Below are positions 53,471 to 60,925 of a DNA stretch of 60,925 nt, in pieces; the stretch's first letter is position 1; each line of letters begins with the position of its first letter. Position numbers and translations under genes: made by a program. The notes beneath the pieces are model-generated. The model had not been told where the DNA came from. It saw nothing but the letters and a program-made list of their open reading frames with translations, and made no database searches. This DNA is from Patescibacteria group bacterium (lineage in GTDB: Bacteria > Patescibacteriota > Microgenomatia > UBA12405): NCBI GenBank assembly GCA_018902845.1, contig JAHIPV010000012.1:1-60925 (forward strand), given 5' to 3'.

Positions 53471-54106
53471 ATGAAGAAATGGGAAAATAAGAAATGGGAA
53501 GAAATGACAAAAATTGAGAAGGCAATAGGTTTGTTTATTGTTTTCTCGATCATCTCCATTATCGTCTCCAAGGTTTTACCTTCAAAGACAGTAAATGTGG
53601 CAGAACTAGACACTACAGAAGTTTCTCCCAGTCCAACCGAAGTAGAAAAATCAGACGAGCAAGTGCTCGAAGAAAAACTAATTAACATTGTGAAAACCGA
53701 TGGAAGTAATATGAATTTTAGAAAACTAGACGCAGAAGAACCCAGTCTCGACAACCCAGAAGACAGCCAATTAACGAGAGTAAGTATTGATGTAAAAAGT
53801 TTTCTCAACAAAGACCACTTACTAAGAAGTACTGGTAAGTTATCATCATCTATTTTTCAGGCAATCTATGGTGCTGAGAATATAGAAACATACAATACTA
53901 CTATCTGGTATTACGGAGAAACAACCGATCGATATGGTAACACTAACAATAATGCTGTTTTAATCTACACCGTAAACAAAGATACCTATGAAAAAATAAA
54001 TTGGGATAACTTTAACCAGTATGACCTCTGTGATTTTCTTAAAAACGAGGAAATACTGACAGGTAAGAATAATACTAGATGTGACACACTGGTTAACATT
54101 GAATAG
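53471..54106 (+). CDS. Signal-anchored extracytoplasmic protein
   Basis: This 211-residue protein has an N-terminal membrane anchor (about 16-36), a Ser/Pro/Glu/Thr linker (TTEVSPSPTEVEKS) and an outside alpha/beta domain (about 65-205) with two Cys near the end. It is divergent from the XRE gene, so the XRE protein may control it. The plan resembles the secreted protein divergent from the XRE gene at 16413. Function unknown. Confidence 0.55.
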   Translation: MKKWENKKWEEMTKIEKAIGLFIVFSIISIIVSKVLPSKTVNVAELDTTEVSPSPTEVEKSDEQVLEEKLINIVKTDGSNMNFRKLDAEEPSLDNPEDSQLTRVSIDVKSFLNKDHLLRSTGKLSSSIFQAIYGAENIETYNTTIWYYGETTDRYGNTNNNAVLIYTVNKDTYEKINWDNFNQYDLCDFLKNEEILTGKNNTRCDTLVNIE

Positions 54107-54142
54107 ATATTTCAAAGATTAGGGTCAGAAAAACCGAACCAA

Positions 54143-54568
54143 TTATGGCATCGTTGGCACTCCGTTCATGACTTGTTGTAGTTCTTTAAAACCAACTATT
54201 TCACTAAAATTACTCTCTCTTTCTAAATCATCACACAATTTATTAAGTTCATCATCTGTAGGTCTCATCTTAAGCTCTTTTCTTATTGAAAACTCATTTC
54301 TAGCCTTTCTTTCTAAATACCACTGAGAAATTCTAATGTCACCTTTTTCTAGAGCATTAAATATTGTCTTCTTTGCTAATAAAATTGGATTAGTTTTATA
54401 CTCCTCTTTTTGCTCCGAAAATTCAGGATTCTTTTTCTGATAATCATACAGAGTTTGAGATCCAATATTGGCGTAAATACAGGCCTCTCGATCGCTAAGA
54501 CCCATTAAAAAAGCCCCTTTAAGTCTAGCCAGAGTTTCCGTAGTCATTACTGTTGGCCTTCCGATCAT
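54143..54568 (-). CDS. Terminase small-subunit-like HTH protein
   Basis: This 141-residue protein starts IGRPTVMTTETLARLKGAFL, then GLSDREACIYANIGSQTLYD (about 24-43), an HTH like that of phage terminase small subunits. ISQWYLERKARNEFS matches the end of that domain. Terminase small subunits recognise packaging sites. No large subunit or other phage genes are present, so it is either a remnant or a co-opted DNA-binding protein. Confidence 0.6.
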   Translation of the reverse strand: MIGRPTVMTTETLARLKGAFLMGLSDREACIYANIGSQTLYDYQKKNPEFSEQKEEYKTNPILLAKKTIFNALEKGDIRISQWYLERKARNEFSIRKELKMRPTDDELNKLCDDLERESNFSEIVGFKELQQVMNGVPTMP

Positions 54569-54590
54569 AAATAATTATACCGAAACAGTG

Positions 54591-55796
54591 TTACCCTTTT
54601 ATCCACCCTGGCTTAATATCGATTGATTCTACAACCCCACTCCTTGTTTTAATAACTAGTTTTAGCGTGTCTCGATCTAAGTCTGGCATTTTCCTTGGAT
54701 ACCTTATCCCCTCGCTTTCTGTATCCGATACGTAAAATTGATAGTTACCCCTATCGTTCGCATCAACTTTTAGTTCCTGATCTAGTTTAAGTCCTTCAAA
54801 TAAAAAGTGACTGGTTTTCCAAATACCGTCTGTATCTTTAGCCTCGATCGCAATAGATGTTATAAAATCAGGTCGATTATTTTCGTAATTGTCTACTAAC
54901 AACACCGATGTAAAACTTGAACCATTATATGCGGCATAATTGTCCCAAAATATTTCATTGTTAACCAAACTAAACTGAATTTTTTGTTTTGTTTTTGTTT
55001 TTTGACCTTCGCTTTTAAATGCTTGATATTGCCGTAATTCTTTAACCGATCCTCCTTTTTCTGCACACTCCTGTAACAATCTGTTAAGGCAAATTGGTTC
55101 TGGTATGCAATCCATTTCTATTAGGTCATTACTAGTACCTATCTGTCGGTGCAAACCATCATCTGCTATATCTTTAAAGCTTAACAATTTTCTTAGATAA
55201 CTTTTGTCAGTTGTTCCCCAACGATGATTATTTACCACACCATTGAAATTAACCTGTCCCAATAGAGGAGGAATGTGATCTAGTATTGCTCTAATTAAAG
55301 CTGATGTGGTGTAGGGGTAGTTGTTTCTATAGCTTACATTAAGTTCGTTTAGTAATGATAACAATTTTTTATAGTTAAAAGGATCTTGTTTCTTCAAGAA
55401 TAAACCCACAACTTCTCCCTTAACATAGCCTCTTTTTTTACTATTAGCCACATCATTTTCTGGTGTGTTTACCTTTTTCCCACCGTGGTAAGCAACTGCT
55501 TTAATCAAATATTGTGGAGCCAATTTTAATAAATGAAAGGCTGTTGTCGAATTATATTCAGAATATACATTTTCAAAAACATCGATATTATTATGCCCAA
55601 ACATTGATACCGATGGAACTTGCCCGCCATTGGCTTTTACTATAAGAGTTTTCAATTCCTCGTACCTCTTTGCTAAATCTTCTCGATACTCACCAGCTTC
55701 TTTTGAATTAAAAAAGTCTCGGTTTGCAAAAAATTTCTCCTTGTAAGCTTTTGTTTTTTTAAGTAATTGTTTTAATCTGTCGATGTTGTTTCTCAC
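54591..55796 (-). CDS. Hypothetical protein of possible defence origin
   Basis: This 401-residue protein has a coiled-coil start (1-45), a helical middle (about 70-240) and a beta-rich C-terminal domain (about 280-400). In the middle, TTSALIRAILDHIPPLLGQ and the later DDGLHRQIG resemble the helix pair seen in some HEPN- and DUF4145-like proteins, but there is no clear R-x4-H motif. No named family was recognised. It shares a strand with the terminase-like gene, 22 bases upstream. Confidence 0.45.
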   Translation of the reverse strand: MRNNIDRLKQLLKKTKAYKEKFFANRDFFNSKEAGEYREDLAKRYEELKTLIVKANGGQVPSVSMFGHNNIDVFENVYSEYNSTTAFHLLKLAPQYLIKAVAYHGGKKVNTPENDVANSKKRGYVKGEVVGLFLKKQDPFNYKKLLSLLNELNVSYRNNYPYTTSALIRAILDHIPPLLGQVNFNGVVNNHRWGTTDKSYLRKLLSFKDIADDGLHRQIGTSNDLIEMDCIPEPICLNRLLQECAEKGGSVKELRQYQAFKSEGQKTKTKQKIQFSLVNNEIFWDNYAAYNGSSFTSVLLVDNYENNRPDFITSIAIEAKDTDGIWKTSHFLFEGLKLDQELKVDANDRGNYQFYVSDTESEGIRYPRKMPDLDRDTLKLVIKTRSGVVESIDIKPGWIKG

Positions 55797-56061
55797 AATG
55801 TCTCAATTATATCTCACAATTAGATTCGTAAATTCGATCAACAAAATGAGTACCTGTACAATCTTGCTACTATATTTGGGCAAAATTCTGTGGCGAAGGA
55901 CGATTTTCAAAGCAACTAACTAAAACAGAAATGTCATATTCAGTAGCTGGAATAGGTGTAAGTAACTGTTTAACAAAATAAGTTCTCACAGCTTTCAGCC
56001 ATCGGAGCCAGCCATTCTTATCTACAACTTTTGTGTATCCCGCCGTGGAAGCCAGAACCTT
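55797..56061. other. Gene-poor boundary region
   Basis: No convincing gene. A minus-strand frame (85 codons, 55870-56127) is open but overlaps the GNAT gene start and has no family likeness. CCCGCCGTGGAAGCCAGAAC (56039-56058) resembles CCCGCCGTGAAGGCCGGAAC at 26931-26949, next to attR of the first element. It may be an old junction between accessory DNA and backbone. Confidence 0.35.
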
Positions 56062-56070
56062 TGGTAAAAT
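56062..56070 (+). promoter_or_regulatory. Extended -10 element before GNAT gene
   Basis: TGGTAAAAT is an extended -10 (TG-n-TAAAAT, as upstream of dnaG). The ATG at 56078 lies 7 bases after it, so the mRNA would be leaderless. Confidence 0.5.
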
Positions 56071-56077
56071 CAGATCA

Positions 56078-56656
56078 ATGAAAAACAAAACAAAAATTCT
56101 GTTTACCACTCCGATTAAGGATGTCATTGCGAATTATAAAACTGGCGAAAAGTGTGTCCTAGTTTCAAATGAAGCCACTAACAAATTTACAAAGGCCGAT
56201 CTAATAAAAATAATTAAAATATGTAATCAACCTCCAGTCTATAATTTTTTATTTAAATATAGACTTAAAAGTAAACCATATGAACTTAATGATGCTAAAG
56301 AATTTACTAAATGGATTGTTGAAGGATGGAATAAACAAAAGTGGTTTGTCTTCTTAATTCGTAACAGTCAAGATAAAATTATTGGAGCAATTGACATAAA
56401 ATCAGACAATCTGGATTTGGCAGAAATTGGCTATTGGGCAGATGGTAATAGTTTAGGGATTATGACAAACGCCACCCAAAGATTAATTGAACTAGCAAAA
56501 AAAGCTGGTTATAAAAAACTGTACGCCACCACAATGCCAAATAACGATCGTTCTCAAAGTGTGTTAACAAGAAACGGTTTTATTCGTGACGGAGAGATGG
56601 AAAAATCAAGCGGTATGCGTTTTAAATTCACCAAGAATTTATCACCACAATCCTAA
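56078..56656 (+). CDS. GNAT-family acetyltransferase
   Basis: This 192-residue protein has a GNAT fold. KWFVFLIRNSQDKIIGAIDI (about 86-105) is the central strand pair, AEIGYWADGNSLGIMTNATQ (about 114-133) is the acetyl-CoA binding region (a degenerate RimJ-like pyrophosphate loop), and RNGFIRDGEM closes the domain. RimJ/RimL-type enzymes acetylate protein N-termini or small amines. It starts at 56078 because of the -10 box. A frame extending to 56033 is open but lacks a promoter. It is plus-strand and converges on the PP-loop gene. Confidence 0.75.
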   Translation: MKNKTKILFTTPIKDVIANYKTGEKCVLVSNEATNKFTKADLIKIIKICNQPPVYNFLFKYRLKSKPYELNDAKEFTKWIVEGWNKQKWFVFLIRNSQDKIIGAIDIKSDNLDLAEIGYWADGNSLGIMTNATQRLIELAKKAGYKKLYATTMPNNDRSQSVLTRNGFIRDGEMEKSSGMRFKFTKNLSPQS

Positions 56657-56742
56657 TTTCCTCCAAGGCGGGGAGCACAAAAAATCAAAAATCGCGCACA
56701 AAAAATAACTGATATAAAGGCTTTATCGTACCATATCAGTTT

Positions 56743-57711
56743 TTAACATCTTTTCATATTACCAAATATTGTTGCCAATTCCTGATAAGTCTCTGGACTG
56801 GCAATTTCCACTTGGCCAAGCATCATTAAAGCATCTTCGCGATCAATAACACCAAATCTGGCACGTTCCGCTAAATATTCAAGAATAATAGGATATCTTT
56901 CAATCACAGCCTCAGGATCCTGACTGGCTTGATGATCAAACGCATCAGCAAAAAATACACCCGGAACAAGACAGTCTGTGTCGTAACCTCCACAATTAGG
57001 GTCTATCCAGGGAACCTCATTCTCTAGTATAAAATTTTTGTTACCTCGTTTTGTTAAAGCAAAGGCATATCCACCACGAAAAATTATTATCCCACTAGGC
57101 TTTTCCCAATATAAAGAATATCTGCCATCAGAATTACGCTTAGGAGTGTCACCACCTGTTACTAACACCGTTACTCCTTCGTCTCTCATAATCTCCTTAT
57201 ATTTAGCGTCCATTATTGAGTTGCAAATCTTCCCGCAAGGCAGAGTTCCTTCCTGTCGACATTTTGCATAAACTTCCAAAGTCGACACAGGTTCCCCCGT
57301 AACACCCAGTACAGTGGAACTAGTCTGCAATTGATCTGCAATATCGATTAGCCTATGATTTTGCTCTAAATGTAAAAAAGATACAACACTTCTTATATTT
57401 TCAGCAGTTACTCTCCCTTTCACTCCAGTTTCGATTGTAAAAAGCTTCAAGTCAATTCCTCTCCTTCGACATTCATCGGCCAGCCTTACCAATACTACAG
57501 TACTATCCAACCCGCCTGAATAAGCATAAACAATTTTTGAGTTATTTGATAAAAAATCCTCCAACTCTTGATCAAATATCTCGCGGTTAGGCATTTCTCT
57601 CAATGCCTGTTCACAGGTTCCACATCTTGGTTGTATATCCGTAACCCCAGTTGGTTTTTCTAAACTAACAGGGTTGATACATATTTGACAATATACACGT
57701 TCATTAAACAT
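56743..57711 (-). CDS. PP-loop ATP pyrophosphatase with zinc ribbon
   Basis: This 322-residue protein has an N-terminal zinc ribbon (Cys8, Cys11, Cys30, Cys33) and a PP-loop SGGLDST (65-71). A central CGKIC and a late CGGYDTDC follow. The order resembles the TtuA/TtcA/Ncs6 group, which activates a base or carboxylate with ATP and inserts sulphur, often with an Fe-S cluster. QueC-like chemistry is an alternative. It is divergent from the small peptide gene, 141 bases away, and shares the intergenic region with that gene's promoter. A GGGAG ribosome site precedes its ATG. A role in peptide modification is inferred from neighbours only. Confidence 0.7.
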   Translation of the reverse strand: MFNERVYCQICINPVSLEKPTGVTDIQPRCGTCEQALREMPNREIFDQELEDFLSNNSKIVYAYSGGLDSTVVLVRLADECRRRGIDLKLFTIETGVKGRVTAENIRSVVSFLHLEQNHRLIDIADQLQTSSTVLGVTGEPVSTLEVYAKCRQEGTLPCGKICNSIMDAKYKEIMRDEGVTVLVTGGDTPKRNSDGRYSLYWEKPSGIIIFRGGYAFALTKRGNKNFILENEVPWIDPNCGGYDTDCLVPGVFFADAFDHQASQDPEAVIERYPIILEYLAERARFGVIDREDALMMLGQVEIASPETYQELATIFGNMKRC

Positions 57712-57813
57712 CCAATAATACTCCCTATGTATTCTCTAAACTTTAAAATGATGATATCAAAAAATATCACGACCAATTAATAAAATCAATATGTGTGTGA
57801 CCCGTACAAATCA

Positions 57814-57842
57814 TTGACTTATTTCATACAAAGATCTACAAT
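57814..57842 (+). promoter_or_regulatory. Strong promoter of the peptide gene
   Basis: TTGACT (57814-57819) and TACAAT (57837-57842) are exactly 17 bases apart. The ATG at 57853 lies 10 bases after the -10 box, so the transcript has at most a few leader bases. A longer GTG-started frame at 57793 lies upstream of this promoter and is rejected. Confidence 0.75.
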
Positions 57843-57852
57843 TTTTTTAATT

Positions 57853-58014
57853 ATGAATACACAAAAAGAAAATCCATCTGTCACTACTAGAGTAGCAACA
57901 GAAGCTACAAGGCCAGTTGTCGAAAGTAAAAAGCCTTCAGGATCACACAACCCGACTTGGAGAATGGTTGCCGAGGATGCATTTCGCGCCGGATGTTTGA
58001 TTAATGCAGATTAA
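57853..58014 (+). CDS. Putative RiPP precursor peptide
   Basis: This 53-residue peptide has a polar Thr/Glu/Lys/Pro-rich N-terminal half (a possible leader, 1-32) and a C-terminal half with Trp36, Arg37, Phe44, Arg45 and a single Cys48 (core candidate, about 33-53). It has its own near-consensus promoter, lies 58 bases before two radical SAM/SPASM genes and is divergent from a PP-loop enzyme. No known precursor family was recognised. A small regulator is possible, but the position and lack of any HTH favour a substrate. Radical SAM/SPASM enzymes make thioether, C-C or C-N crosslinks at such residues. Confidence 0.6.
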   Translation: MNTQKENPSVTTRVATEATRPVVESKKPSGSHNPTWRMVAEDAFRAGCLINAD

Positions 58015-58072
58015 ATCAACTTTCTAAATAGTTCTGTATTACATTTAGCCCATCCAGAATTTTTGGTACGAT

Positions 58073-59137
58073 ATGACATTTTTAGAAGATAATAAGCTTA
58101 TTTTTGAAAGGCCAGTTAAGGTTCAATTAGACATAACTAATAAATGTAATTTAAATTGCCTGTATTGCTATAACAAATCAAACTATTTTTCGTCAAAAGA
58201 CGACTTAGCTGACAAAGATTTATTCTTAATTGCCAAAAAGATAATAAAAGAACTCAAACCAATTGTATTATCACTGTCAGGTGGAGAACCGCTTCTAAAG
58301 AAAGAACTCACATATAAGATCTTAACGTATGCATCCAAAAAAAATACTGAAATATGGCTCACATCGAATTTACTTTTATTAGACAAAAATACCGCAAAAA
58401 AATTAAAAAAACTAGGATTAAAAAAAATATTTACAAACATTGACAACGTAAACCCCAAAATTCATGATCGACTTAGAGGAAAAAAGGGAGCATTCAATAC
58501 GGCAATTAAGAATCTTAAGCAGGCTAAAAAAATATTTGACCATGACAATATAACCATTACCTCAGTTATTACTAAACACAACTACAAAGACATTGACTTG
58601 ACTATCGACTTTCTCCACAAACACGGCCTTAGTAAACTGAAATTACTAGATATGATTCCAATTAATAATCAATCAATGAAAGATGTTTTAAACCAAAAAC
58701 AATGGCAAGAGTTTTATAAAATTTATAAAAAATCCAATATTAAAGCAAAAACATCTGGCATAACTATCACTCCCTGTCATGCATTATTATTTATGGGACA
58801 AAAATATCTAAAGATGAAATTACCCTTCTGTATGGCAGGCAGGCTTAATTTAGTTATCTTGGCTACCGGTGAGATATTGCCATGTAATCATTTAAAGTTT
58901 AAAGAATTCGGTTGCGGAAATGCTTTAAATGATTCATTATTGGAGGTTTGGCAACAATCTCCCATCCTTAATCGTTTTCGATATGACTTAGACAGCTATC
59001 ATGCTTGTACAAATTGTCCCAGATATACCAAATGTGCTGGTGGCTGTAAAGCAATGTCATACGCATTCTTTCAGAACGCATTTCAAAAAGATCCTTACTG
59101 TAGTACATACAAACTTAATCAACATAAATATGAGTAA
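58073..59137 (+). CDS. Radical SAM/SPASM maturase 1
   Basis: This 354-residue enzyme has the radical SAM motif Cys25-x3-Cys29-x2-Cys32 (NKCNLNCLYCYNK), a GGEPL strand (about 72-76) and a SPASM domain. The SPASM Cys include FCMAG (about 253), LPCNHL and FGCGN (about 270-285), CTNC (about 312-315), KCAGGC (about 321-325) and Cys near 343. SPASM enzymes carry two auxiliary 4Fe-4S clusters and modify ribosomal peptides (thioether, cyclophane or epimerisation chemistry). Its stop is 8 bases inside the next gene, so both are co-translated. Confidence 0.9.
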   Translation: MTFLEDNKLIFERPVKVQLDITNKCNLNCLYCYNKSNYFSSKDDLADKDLFLIAKKIIKELKPIVLSLSGGEPLLKKELTYKILTYASKKNTEIWLTSNLLLLDKNTAKKLKKLGLKKIFTNIDNVNPKIHDRLRGKKGAFNTAIKNLKQAKKIFDHDNITITSVITKHNYKDIDLTIDFLHKHGLSKLKLLDMIPINNQSMKDVLNQKQWQEFYKIYKKSNIKAKTSGITITPCHALLFMGQKYLKMKLPFCMAGRLNLVILATGEILPCNHLKFKEFGCGNALNDSLLEVWQQSPILNRFRYDLDSYHACTNCPRYTKCAGGCKAMSYAFFQNAFQKDPYCSTYKLNQHKYE

Positions 59138-60125
59138 AAAAAATGTGGGATTACATATATTAGAACTCGAGTTGACAAATAAATGCAATTTAAATTGCAA
59201 GCACTGTTATGTTGACAAAAAACATACAAGTGAACTACCTTGCGAAACAGTCAAAGACATAATAAGTCAGGCAAAAGAACTTGATGTCTATAGATTGGTA
59301 TTTACTGGTGGCGAGCCGCTTATCTATTCAAAAATATTTAATGTAGCGACATATGCAAAAAAACTTGGGATAAAAAATCTATTTTTATTAACTAATGGTA
59401 TTCTCGTTAATAAAAAAAATATTAACAAGCTAAAAATATTTGATGGAATCCAATTAAGTTTAGATAATATACCTAACCAAAAATCATCATTAAGAAAAGA
59501 TTATTCAAATGTTCTTGAAAATGCTGTTTCATTACTCCAACAAAATAATATCAATATTAACTTTTACTGCACTTTATGTAAAAGTAACACTGATAAGATA
59601 GATCAAATAATAAAATACGCAAACAATTTAAATGTAAGAATTGGTTTCAATACCCTCATACCATTATATCCAAGTTTAGAAAATCAAACCCTATCTCCTC
59701 AAGAAACGAAAGAATCTTTGACAAAAATAATTAATTATATAAATAAAGGCTTTAACGTCAATTTATCTCACCATCTTAGATTTTTAGTAGACAAACAAAA
59801 GAAAGCAGATTATGAATCATTAATTAAGGAAAATCCGAATAAAATCCATGGTGGTTGTCTTGCGGGTATTGCTGCTTTATACATTTCTAGCGATGGCTCT
59901 GTACTGGCATGTCCATTTATAAAATATCCCTGTGATAATATTTTTAAAAATAATTTATACAATATTTGGGAAAACAACGAAATATTAAATGTATTAAGGA
60001 ATCGAAAAAATTTTGAAGGAAAATGTGGAAAATGTAAATACGTTAATGTTTGTGGCGGTTGTAGAGCACATAGTCTTCTAAAATATGGCAAAATAAACTC
60101 ATCAGAATTTGGATGTTTCCTTTAA
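59130..60125 (+). CDS. Radical SAM/SPASM maturase 2
   Basis: This 331-residue enzyme starts at 59130, inside the end of the first maturase. The radical SAM motif is Cys19-x3-Cys23-x2-Cys26 (NKCNLNCKHCYVDK), with TGGEPL at about 57-62. The SPASM part shows GGCLAG, ACPFIKYPC, KCGKCKYVNVCGGC and a terminal GC. It is a paralogue of maturase 1, not a copy, so the two may act in turn or on different residues. The upstream frame that would extend it to 59001 lies within the first gene and is rejected. It is followed 7 bases later by the acetyltransferase gene. Confidence 0.88.
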   Translation: MSKKNVGLHILELELTNKCNLNCKHCYVDKKHTSELPCETVKDIISQAKELDVYRLVFTGGEPLIYSKIFNVATYAKKLGIKNLFLLTNGILVNKKNINKLKIFDGIQLSLDNIPNQKSSLRKDYSNVLENAVSLLQQNNININFYCTLCKSNTDKIDQIIKYANNLNVRIGFNTLIPLYPSLENQTLSPQETKESLTKIINYINKGFNVNLSHHLRFLVDKQKKADYESLIKENPNKIHGGCLAGIAALYISSDGSVLACPFIKYPCDNIFKNNLYNIWENNEILNVLRNRKNFEGKCGKCKYVNVCGGCRAHSLLKYGKINSSEFGCFL

Positions 60126-60132
60126 AAAACCA

Positions 60133-60732
60133 ATGATCAAAATACGCCCGGCATTAACTAACGATGCTAAAAAAATAGCCTACATAAAAAACACAACTTG
60201 GAAGGACACATATAAAAATCTAATAGACTCTTTTTACCTAGACAATCTCGAGATATCGCAAGAAATAATCAATAAATGGAAAAACAGAATCCTGGATACA
60301 AAAAGTAATCAAACATATTTTTGGGTTGCTCTTAAATCCAATCAAGTTGTCGGTTTTTTGTGGGGAGGTGGAGCCAGAGATCCTAAGATTGAAAAACTAA
60401 AATACGAACTGTACGCTTTCTATGTTTTACCTAAATATCAACACCAAGGAATAGGTAAGAAGTTGTTCTCTACGTTTGCAAACAATATAAAAAAAGATTT
60501 TTTTCTTTGGATGCTAAAAGACAATATGTCCGAGCTAATATACGAAAAATTAAAATGTCAGAAAACCAATTACGAGAATTTAATAGATATAGGAAATAAA
60601 CAATATAAAGAAATTGCGTTTATATATAAACATAAAAATATAAACCAATTAGACCCAAACTGTGCTTTTTGCGATCCGTCCGTAATTGAAAAACAGGGGA
60701 TTTACAAAAACGGTTCTGTTGTTGTGACCTGA
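60133..60732 (+). CDS. GNAT acetyltransferase of the peptide cluster
   Basis: This 199-residue protein has a clear GNAT acetyl-CoA motif: LYAFYVLPKYQHQGIGKKLF, with Q103-x-x-G-x-G108. Its C-terminus carries CAFCDPSVIEKQG, an extra Cys-x2-Cys. The ATG at 60133 is preferred over a TTG at 60109 that overlaps the previous gene. It is the last gene of the peptide cluster and may acetylate the N-terminus or a side chain of the mature peptide, or confer self-protection. Confidence 0.8.
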   Translation: MIKIRPALTNDAKKIAYIKNTTWKDTYKNLIDSFYLDNLEISQEIINKWKNRILDTKSNQTYFWVALKSNQVVGFLWGGGARDPKIEKLKYELYAFYVLPKYQHQGIGKKLFSTFANNIKKDFFLWMLKDNMSELIYEKLKCQKTNYENLIDIGNKQYKEIAFIYKHKNINQLDPNCAFCDPSVIEKQGIYKNGSVVVT

Positions 60733-60742
60733 CTTCCGCATT

Positions 60743-60898
60743 CTAGTGCCCCGGAATTTGTCGATAAATTGTTTTAGCTTCGTTGCTTAATTCTGAGTCA
60801 ATTATTGTTTTTAGTTTGCCAAAAACCACTTCACCTTGCCCAACTTTTCCCAGAATTTGGATGGCTTTGATTAATGAGATTTTGGTTGGTTCGAGCAT
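60743..60898 (-). CDS. Small protein or C-terminal part of a longer gene
   Basis: A 51-residue frame (MLEPTKISLIKAIQILGKVG ...) ends with IYRQIPGH. AAGGAGG lies 9 bases before the ATG, a strong ribosome site. The frame is also open upstream to the window edge (60925), so this may instead be the end of a larger gene. It converges on the peptide cluster. Confidence 0.45.
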   Translation of the reverse strand: MLEPTKISLIKAIQILGKVGQGEVVFGKLKTIIDSELSNEAKTIYRQIPGH

Positions 60899-60925
60899 TC
60901 TTTCCACCTCCTTCATCACTAAAAG

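Noticed and set aside
56103-56115. TGTCATTGCGA, as in the REP-like repeats
   Set aside because: It is inside the GNAT coding region without the accompanying hairpin and encodes ordinary residues; chance is likely.
55870-56127. 85-codon minus-strand reading frame
   Set aside because: It overlaps the start of the well-supported GNAT gene, has no promoter or family likeness and no neighbour with which it would form an operon.
57793-57852. Longer GTG-started version of the peptide gene
   Set aside because: The extension contains the -35 and -10 boxes of the promoter, so it would not be transcribed from it.
59001-59129. Upstream extension of the second radical SAM gene
   Set aside because: It lies in another frame of the first SPASM domain; the ATG at 59130 gives a normal N-terminus a few residues before the radical SAM motif.
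1-60925. CRISPR array, rRNA genes, transposase-type insertion sequences
   Set aside because: No regularly spaced repeats with spacers, no rRNA-like stretches and no DDE or HUH transposase genes were seen.

Overview
Organism. The window is AT-rich, has short intergenic gaps and uses the standard bacterial code (TGA is a stop, for example at the end of the recombinase at 35706-37355, so it is not a UGA-glycine lineage). The backbone genes (FtsB-like protein, Xer recombinase, VirD4/HerA-type membrane ATPase, many unassignable membrane proteins, DnaG, a short RpoD) and several promoters placed 6-10 bases before an ATG suggest a Patescibacteria/CPR bacterium, perhaps Microgenomates-like. That placement is inference from gene style, not from a marker phylogeny.

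Layout. (1) 1-11.9 kb is chromosomal backbone: a tRNA-like relic, tRNA-Met, ftsB-like, xer-like, a membrane ATPase with its partner, two membrane proteins, an amino-acid permease, a Phd/PIN toxin-antitoxin pair, dnaG and rpoD, ending at tRNA-Asn(GTT). (2) 11,971-26,877 is an integrated element in the 3' end of tRNA-Asn. Its boundaries can be read directly: an 8-bp core (GGGGGAGC) occurs at both ends, and joining the ends restores an in-frame 560-residue serine recombinase whose C-terminus is now stranded at the right end. It carries a type III restriction-modification system with a HEPN-like gene between mod and res, plus several defence-type accessory genes. (3) 26.9-35.6 kb is accessory DNA: hypothetical proteins, an Mrr-type nuclease and a large HEPN-like protein. 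(4) 35.7-50.0 kb holds a second serine recombinase, a second module built like the first (recombinase and small genes on the minus strand, regulator and type III R-M on the plus strand), then XRE, TIR-domain and HEPN-like genes. (5) 50.0-55.8 kb has a third serine recombinase, a Panacea-type toxin-antitoxin pair, an XRE regulator and orphan phage-like genes. (6) 56.0-60.7 kb has a GNAT gene and then a compact cluster: a PP-loop ATPase with a zinc ribbon, a divergent 53-residue peptide with its own strong leaderless promoter, two radical SAM/SPASM enzymes overlapping by 8 bp, and a second GNAT acetyltransferase. This looks like a ribosomally made, post-translationally modified peptide (RiPP) pathway.

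How it fits together. tRNA-Asn appears to be a hotspot where elements with serine recombinases have accumulated, each bringing restriction, TIR, HEPN or toxin-antitoxin cargo. The strongest new observations are the sequence-level att reconstruction of the first element, its architectural twin at 35.7-45 kb, and the putative RiPP cluster at the right end. No CRISPR array or rRNA gene was seen.
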